From positions 1 to 8,047 of the forward strand of contig JANZYY010000223.1 in the NCBI GenBank assembly GCA_026419705.1: a DNA stretch of 8,047 nt, read 5' to 3'. The translations under genes and the position numbers were made by a program. Of the stretch, positions 5,236 through 8,047 are shown one piece after another. A model generated the notes under the pieces. It searched no databases, was not told the DNA's origin, and worked only from the letters and a program-made list of their open reading frames with translations. The DNA comes from Fischerella sp. Lineage in GTDB: Bacteria > Cyanobacteriota > Cyanobacteriia > Cyanobacteriales > Nostocaceae. Numbering within the stretch: position 1 is the stretch's first letter; each line of letters starts with the position of its first letter.

Positions 5236-6387
5236 ATGAAAATTAGAACTATTACAACAGGTATATCATTGCAAACCCCTAGAGAAAGAGACAAAATTAA
5301 ACAAGCTGCTGATTTTAATCAAGAAGCAAAGAATTTTTTTGAGCAATACGGATACGAAGTTCAAACAACCAGAATTGCTACCAATTCCTGGGAAGAATAT
5401 TTGCAAGGCTTGTCTACACCCGAAATAGTTGATGAAATTCAAACTCTAGATCAACTCTGCCACGAGCTTAATGTCAGCTTTTTCAACATTGGTTATGCGA
5501 GCCAAGCGAAAACTATAGCAATTATCCCAGATATTAACAAAAATACTTCTGTAATTTATTCTTCCAGCAAAATTGGAGACAGAGAAACTGGCATAAACTT
5601 TGAAACCGCTTGGGAATCTGCAAAAGTGATTAAACGCATTTCCCAAGAAACTGAAAATGGTTATGGTAACTTTCGCTTTTGTGCTTGGGCAAATTGCCAG
5701 CCAAGTATACCATTTTTCCCGACTGCATATCATGAAGGCGATACATCTTTTGCAATAGGTGTAGAGTGCAGTGAGTTAGTGATGAAAGCCTTTTCTCTAG
5801 CTGATCGTGATATTCAAGCAGCAGAAGCAAATCTCCGAATTCTCTTAGCAGAAGAATTAAAACAAGTAGCGGATATAGCTGAAAAAATATCTGCCAAATT
5901 TGCAATTATATACAAAGGTATTGACACATCACTGACATCACCTTTGGATCAAAAAGAAAGTATTGCTTTCGCTTATGAAAAACTCATGGGTGGTAAGTTT
6001 GGGTATCTAGGAACACTGACAATTTCTGGGATGCTGACTCGTGTTTTGAAAAATGTACCAGTCAAAATATGTGGTTATTCTGGTTTGATGCTTCCTGTTT
6101 GCGAAGATATTGGTTTAGCAGCAAGAGCTAACGAACAGACTTATGATATTACTAACTTACTATTGTATTCAGCAGTTTGCGGTTGTGGACTTGATACAGT
6201 ACCTATTCCTGGTGATATCGCAATAGAAAAGATTGCAGCCATATTAATTGATATGGCGACTCTCGCCATCAAGCTAGATAAACCCCTATCAGCAAGATTG
6301 TTTCCAATTCCGGGTAAAAAAGCTGGGGAAATGACAGCTTTCAATTCCCCATATCTTGTAGATTGTCAAATATTTACCGTCAATTAA
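5236..6387 (+). CDS. DUF711 family protein (UPF0210-like), 383 aa
   Basis: The family is recognised from several conserved blocks: FFPTAYHEGDTSFAIGVE (160-177), the central CGYSGLMLPVCEDIGLA (279-295), YSAVCGCGLDTVPIPGD (311-327) and the closing SARLFPIPGKKAGEM (352-366). The G(L/M)D....PGD block is the strongest signature. DUF711 proteins occur in bacteria and archaea. I know of no settled biochemical function, although they have been compared with the pyruvate formate-lyase-like superfamily, and I do not assign an activity. Cys288, Cys315 and Cys317 stand near the conserved blocks and could be functional. Length fits the shorter members of the family. There is no signal peptide or membrane segment. 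ATG 5236 opens the conserved MKIRTIT strand, so the start is sound although the Shine-Dalgarno is weak. The gene is monocistronic by context and converges on the dioxygenase gene. Confidence 0.88.
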   Translation: MKIRTITTGISLQTPRERDKIKQAADFNQEAKNFFEQYGYEVQTTRIATNSWEEYLQGLSTPEIVDEIQTLDQLCHELNVSFFNIGYASQAKTIAIIPDINKNTSVIYSSSKIGDRETGINFETAWESAKVIKRISQETENGYGNFRFCAWANCQPSIPFFPTAYHEGDTSFAIGVECSELVMKAFSLADRDIQAAEANLRILLAEELKQVADIAEKISAKFAIIYKGIDTSLTSPLDQKESIAFAYEKLMGGKFGYLGTLTISGMLTRVLKNVPVKICGYSGLMLPVCEDIGLAARANEQTYDITNLLLYSAVCGCGLDTVPIPGDIAIEKIAAILIDMATLAIKLDKPLSARLFPIPGKKAGEMTAFNSPYLVDCQIFTVN

Positions 6388-6391
6388 TTTA

Positions 6392-6457
6392 GATAGTAGT
6401 TAGTAGATAGTAGTTAGTTGGTAGTTTTTTACTACTAACTACTAACCACTAACTAAT
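6392..6457. repeat. Heptamer STRR tract in two opposite orientations
   Basis: TAGTTAG/TAGATAG-type heptamers run from 6392 to 6425. After five Ts (6426-6430) the complementary-type ACTAACT/ACTAACC heptamers run on to about 6456. The change of orientation makes the tract self-complementary. It begins five bases after the DUF711 stop codon. Confidence 0.8.
6415..6441. terminator. Repeat-derived hairpin, possible terminator of the DUF711 gene
   Basis: TAGTTGGTAGT (6415-6425) pairs with ACTACTAACTA (6431-6441) over 11 positions with one G-U pair, closing on a five-T loop. It sits 27 bp after the DUF711 stop in a convergent arrangement. It lacks a GC-rich stem and a trailing T-run, so this is not a canonical intrinsic terminator. 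Positional logic is the main support. Confidence 0.35.
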
Positions 6458-6485
6458 GTAGAGAGGTGTCATGGCACGTCTCTAC
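6458..6485. repeat. 28-bp imperfect palindrome, second GTAGAGA-type repeat, nested in STRR
   Basis: GTAGAGAGGTGTCA faces TGGCACGTCTCTAC. The stem has one mismatch (G-G at the eighth pair) and one wobble pair. Length, ends and flanks (TAAT before, AA after) match the palindrome at 1359-1386, while the inner bases differ. Heptamers lie on both sides (up to 6456 and from 6486), so it appears inserted within the STRR tract. Confidence 0.8.
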
Positions 6486-6525
6486 AACTACTAACTACTA
6501 ACCACTAACCACTAACTACTATCTA
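6486..6525. repeat. Heptamer STRR tract reaching the stop codon of the dioxygenase gene
   Basis: ACTAACT/ACTAACC units run from the palindrome to about 6519 and end in ACTATCTAAT. The dioxygenase stop (TAG on the minus strand, 6525-6523) lies at the boundary of the tract. The heptamers are the same types as at 3944-3980. Confidence 0.8.
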
Positions 6526-7191
6526 ATCCGAAAGCAAACTTGGAGAAGTCAGCACAAACACATCTCTTGTACCTAGATCATCACTTACTGGTTTAATAGG
6601 AGTAGTGTAGTGAAAGAATTTATGGTCGTTGATTAATAGTAGTTCTCCCGGATTCAGAATTTTGTTGAAAACAGGCTTTTCCTTTTTGGCAGTATACAAA
6701 TGTGTTTCTCCACCTTGAATATTGCTTCTGTCAACTGAGAAAATGCCGATAAAATCAGTACCGTCTCTATGAATACCTTCTGGTGCTGGGTTGCCAAAAT
6801 TATCCGGAGTACAAGTAGTTCTGATTTGATGCACTCCTATTTCCGCTTCTGGGTGCAGTTTACAGGAATCGCTAAATGCTAAAACTAGATTTTTAAATAT
6901 GTCCAGTTCTATGAGTGCATCCTCTAATTCTGCAAACTCTCTTTTAATATCACCCAGTAAAGGATTATATTCTCTGCTTTGAAACAGATAACCATGAGGG
7001 AGTTTAATTAATTTATCTCCAGAAACTATAAAACGTGATAATCTTCTGAAGCGATATTTGCCTTTAATGTAAGGATCAACAGGTAGATTATCAAAAAATG
7101 GCTTGAAACCTGCTGTGGTGATAGAATTTACCTTTCTAAGAGTAAACAGAAAGGCATATTCTAACTCTGTTGATCCCTGGACTGTTTGCAT
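6523..7191 (-). CDS. 2-oxoglutarate/Fe(II)-dependent dioxygenase, IDO-like (2OG-Fe_Oxy_2 type), 222 aa
   Basis: The core motif is APEGIHRDGTDFIGIFSVDR (136-155), with His141 and Asp143 as the likely HxD iron ligands, followed by NIQGGETHLY (157-166). The distal ligand is probably His194 (KFFHYTTPI), with His190 as alternative. Arg209 (TRDVFVLT) is placed to bind the 2-oxoglutarate carboxylate. HQIRTTC (121-127) precedes the core as in this family. Members include Bacillus isoleucine 4-hydroxylase, so hydroxylation of a free or carrier-bound amino acid is plausible. The substrate cannot be read from sequence. Length is normal and all catalytic residues are present. The start is fixed by a strong Shine-Dalgarno. 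The stop codon falls at the edge of a heptamer tract. The gene is divergent from leuC across 489 bp and converges on the DUF711 gene. A 6-bp inverted repeat (CCTCTT 7228-7233, AAGAGG 7247-7252) lies in its upstream region. Confidence 0.87.
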   Translation of the reverse strand: MQTVQGSTELEYAFLFTLRKVNSITTAGFKPFFDNLPVDPYIKGKYRFRRLSRFIVSGDKLIKLPHGYLFQSREYNPLLGDIKREFAELEDALIELDIFKNLVLAFSDSCKLHPEAEIGVHQIRTTCTPDNFGNPAPEGIHRDGTDFIGIFSVDRSNIQGGETHLYTAKKEKPVFNKILNPGELLLINDHKFFHYTTPIKPVSDDLGTRDVFVLTSPSLLSD

Positions 7192-7198
7192 AGGAATT

Positions 7199-7206
7199 AC
7201 CTCCTT
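7199..7206 (-). promoter_or_regulatory. Full Shine-Dalgarno AAGGAGGT for the dioxygenase gene
   Basis: The minus strand reads AAGGAGGT, a seven-base spacer (AATTCCT) and ATG at 7191. It is the strongest ribosome binding site in the window and decides the start. Confidence 0.85.
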
Positions 7207-7301
7207 GCACGTTGATATCCTATATGCCCTCTTCAGTTTTATTTTTAAGAGGAGACTTATATCCCCTAGTGTATGCTATTTTTTATTAAAATGTCGTTAA
7301 T

Positions 7302-7329
7302 TTGACTACAGAAATTGTCATTTTATGAT
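7302..7329 (+). promoter_or_regulatory. Sigma70-type promoter, likely for leuC
   Basis: TTGACT (7302-7307) and TATGAT (7324-7329) are separated by 16 bp, one mismatch each to TTGACA and TATAAT. Initiation would be expected near 7336, giving a leader of about 345 nt before leuC. I see no other equally good pair between here and leuC. It lies 111 bp upstream of the divergent dioxygenase start, so the two transcription units may overlap there. Confidence 0.5.
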
Positions 7330-7335
7330 ATAGAG

Positions 7336-7680
7336 AATAGGCCTTTAGGTAGAAATTTAGGTATATAGCGAAAAATTTCCGCCAACACCCTACACCTCTG
7401 GTGCGCTTACCTTCACTACAGGCGTACATTTTAAGTCGCTACTGTTTTACGCAAACCTATACCTGTTTCCATTTAATAATTGCCCGTCGAGGTCTTGTCC
7501 TATTTTCTAGTGGTAACGACGGTAGTGAAGTAACCAAAATATACTGGACATGACTAGCAAGCTTTTCTATTGTGAAGATTATGGGTAACAAAAAGCTCTC
7601 GCTATAGCCGGCTTAGGGGTAACTAATTCACTTTATTTGATACCATCTAAAAAATGCGACAGCTTAAAACAAATTCAAGT
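7336..7680 (+). promoter_or_regulatory. Long, potentially structured leuC leader
   Basis: No gene fits here, but several pairings stand out. GGTAGAAATTT (7348-7358) pairs with AAATTTCCGCC (7373-7383) with one mismatch and one wobble. GTCCTATTTT (7497-7506) pairs with AAAATA and GGAC (7536-7541, 7546-7549) around a four-base bulge. TAGC and AGCTTTT (7555-7566) pair with AAAAGCT and GCTA (7591-7604), followed by a short AGCCGGCT palindrome (7606-7613). An eight-codon frame at 7581-7607 (MGNKKLSL, two Leu) overlaps the third stem. I recognise no known riboswitch. Post-initiation control of leuC is inference only. Confidence 0.35.
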
Positions 7681-8047
7681 ATGAGCAAAGGTACGCTATT
7701 TGATAAAGTTTGGGACTTACACACTGTTGGTACACTTCCTTCCGGACAAACGCAACTATTAATTGGGCTACACCTGATCCATGAAGTTACCAGTCCCCAA
7801 GCCTTTGCTATGCTGAGGGAGCGGGGTTTAAAAGTATTGTTTCCAGAGCGGACAGTCGCTACGGTAGATCATATCGTACCGACAACAAATCAGGCACGTC
7901 CGTTTGCTGATACTCTGGCAGAAGAGATGATGCAGGCGCTAGAGCAGAATTGTCAAGAAAATGGCATTACCTTCTACAACATTGGTTCTGGAAATCAGGG
8001 TATTGTGCATGTGATTGCACCAGAGCTAGGACCTGTCTCTTATACAC
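7681..8047 (+). CDS. leuC: 3-isopropylmalate dehydratase large subunit, N-terminal part (3' end off window)
   Basis: The visible 122 residues match the N-terminus of bacterial LeuC: GTLFDKVWDLHTVG (4-17), IGLHLIHEVTSPQAF (28-42), the VDHIVPT block (62-68) and GSGNQGIVHVIAPELG (103-118), part of the substrate and active-site region of the aconitase fold. LeuC with LeuD isomerises 2-isopropylmalate to 3-isopropylmalate in leucine biosynthesis, in the cytoplasm. The Cys ligands of its 4Fe-4S cluster lie beyond the window. An in-frame ATG nine codons upstream (7654) would add MRQLKTNSS. I chose 7681 because cyanobacterial LeuC normally begins MSKGTLFDKVW. Neither start has a clear Shine-Dalgarno. 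A promoter candidate lies about 350 bp upstream. Whether leuD follows cannot be seen. Confidence 0.95.
   Translation, partial: MSKGTLFDKVWDLHTVGTLPSGQTQLLIGLHLIHEVTSPQAFAMLRERGLKVLFPERTVATVDHIVPTTNQARPFADTLAEEMMQALEQNCQENGITFYNIGSGNQGIVHVIAPELGPVSYT

Noticed and set aside
7192..7300. NtcA-type operator (GTA-N8-TAC) upstream of the dioxygenase
   Set aside because: The nearest candidate has GTA-N8-AAC and is not placed convincingly against a -10 element.
7654..7680. Upstream in-frame ATG for leuC (adds MRQLKTNSS)
   Set aside because: LeuC proteins of this type normally begin MSKGTLFDKVW, and no binding site favours the upstream ATG. It cannot be excluded entirely.

Overview
The window looks like chromosomal DNA of a filamentous, probably heterocyst-forming cyanobacterium (Nostocales type). 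This rests on HIP1 octamers (GCGATCGC), heptameric short tandem repeats (STRR) between genes, small palindromic repeats with GTAGAGA/TCTCTAC ends, and protein sequences of cyanobacterial character (SfsA, LeuC, TPR proteins, DUF711). It is moderately AT-rich, loosely packed, and has long repeat-laden gaps. I see no tRNA, rRNA, CRISPR array, transposase or prophage gene.

Layout. At 2-1303 (+) lies the C-terminal part of a protein cut by the left edge: a short tail resembling the end of a Ser/Thr-kinase domain, one membrane segment, then about ten TPRs. Then come a palindromic repeat (1359-1386), a gene-poor stretch with decayed heptamers, and a 97-residue unknown protein on the minus strand (1737-2030) whose start is fixed by a good Shine-Dalgarno. 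A second, soluble TPR protein (2515-3786, -) is an internal duplication and carries all four HIP1 sites of the window. Between it and sfsA (3991-4818, +) are two repeat tracts, and the sfsA start codon lies inside the heptamer tract. A 417-bp gap with two repeat-type structures precedes a DUF711 gene (5236-6387, +). This converges on a 2-oxoglutarate/Fe(II) dioxygenase gene (6523-7191, -), and the 135 bp between them consist almost wholly of heptamers with a palindromic repeat nested in them. The dioxygenase is divergent from leuC (7681 to right edge, +), which has a long, potentially structured leader behind a recognisable sigma70-type promoter.

The genes do not form one operon: directions alternate (+ - - + + - +) and the gaps are wide. 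The only functional link worth considering is the divergent pair dioxygenase/leuC, because relatives of the dioxygenase hydroxylate free amino acids such as isoleucine while LeuC belongs to leucine biosynthesis; this is inference. No clearly new multi-gene system is visible. The most notable points are repeats that supply a start codon or the bases at a stop codon, a nested repeat between convergent genes, an SfsA with an insert beside its nuclease-like motif, and the leuC leader.
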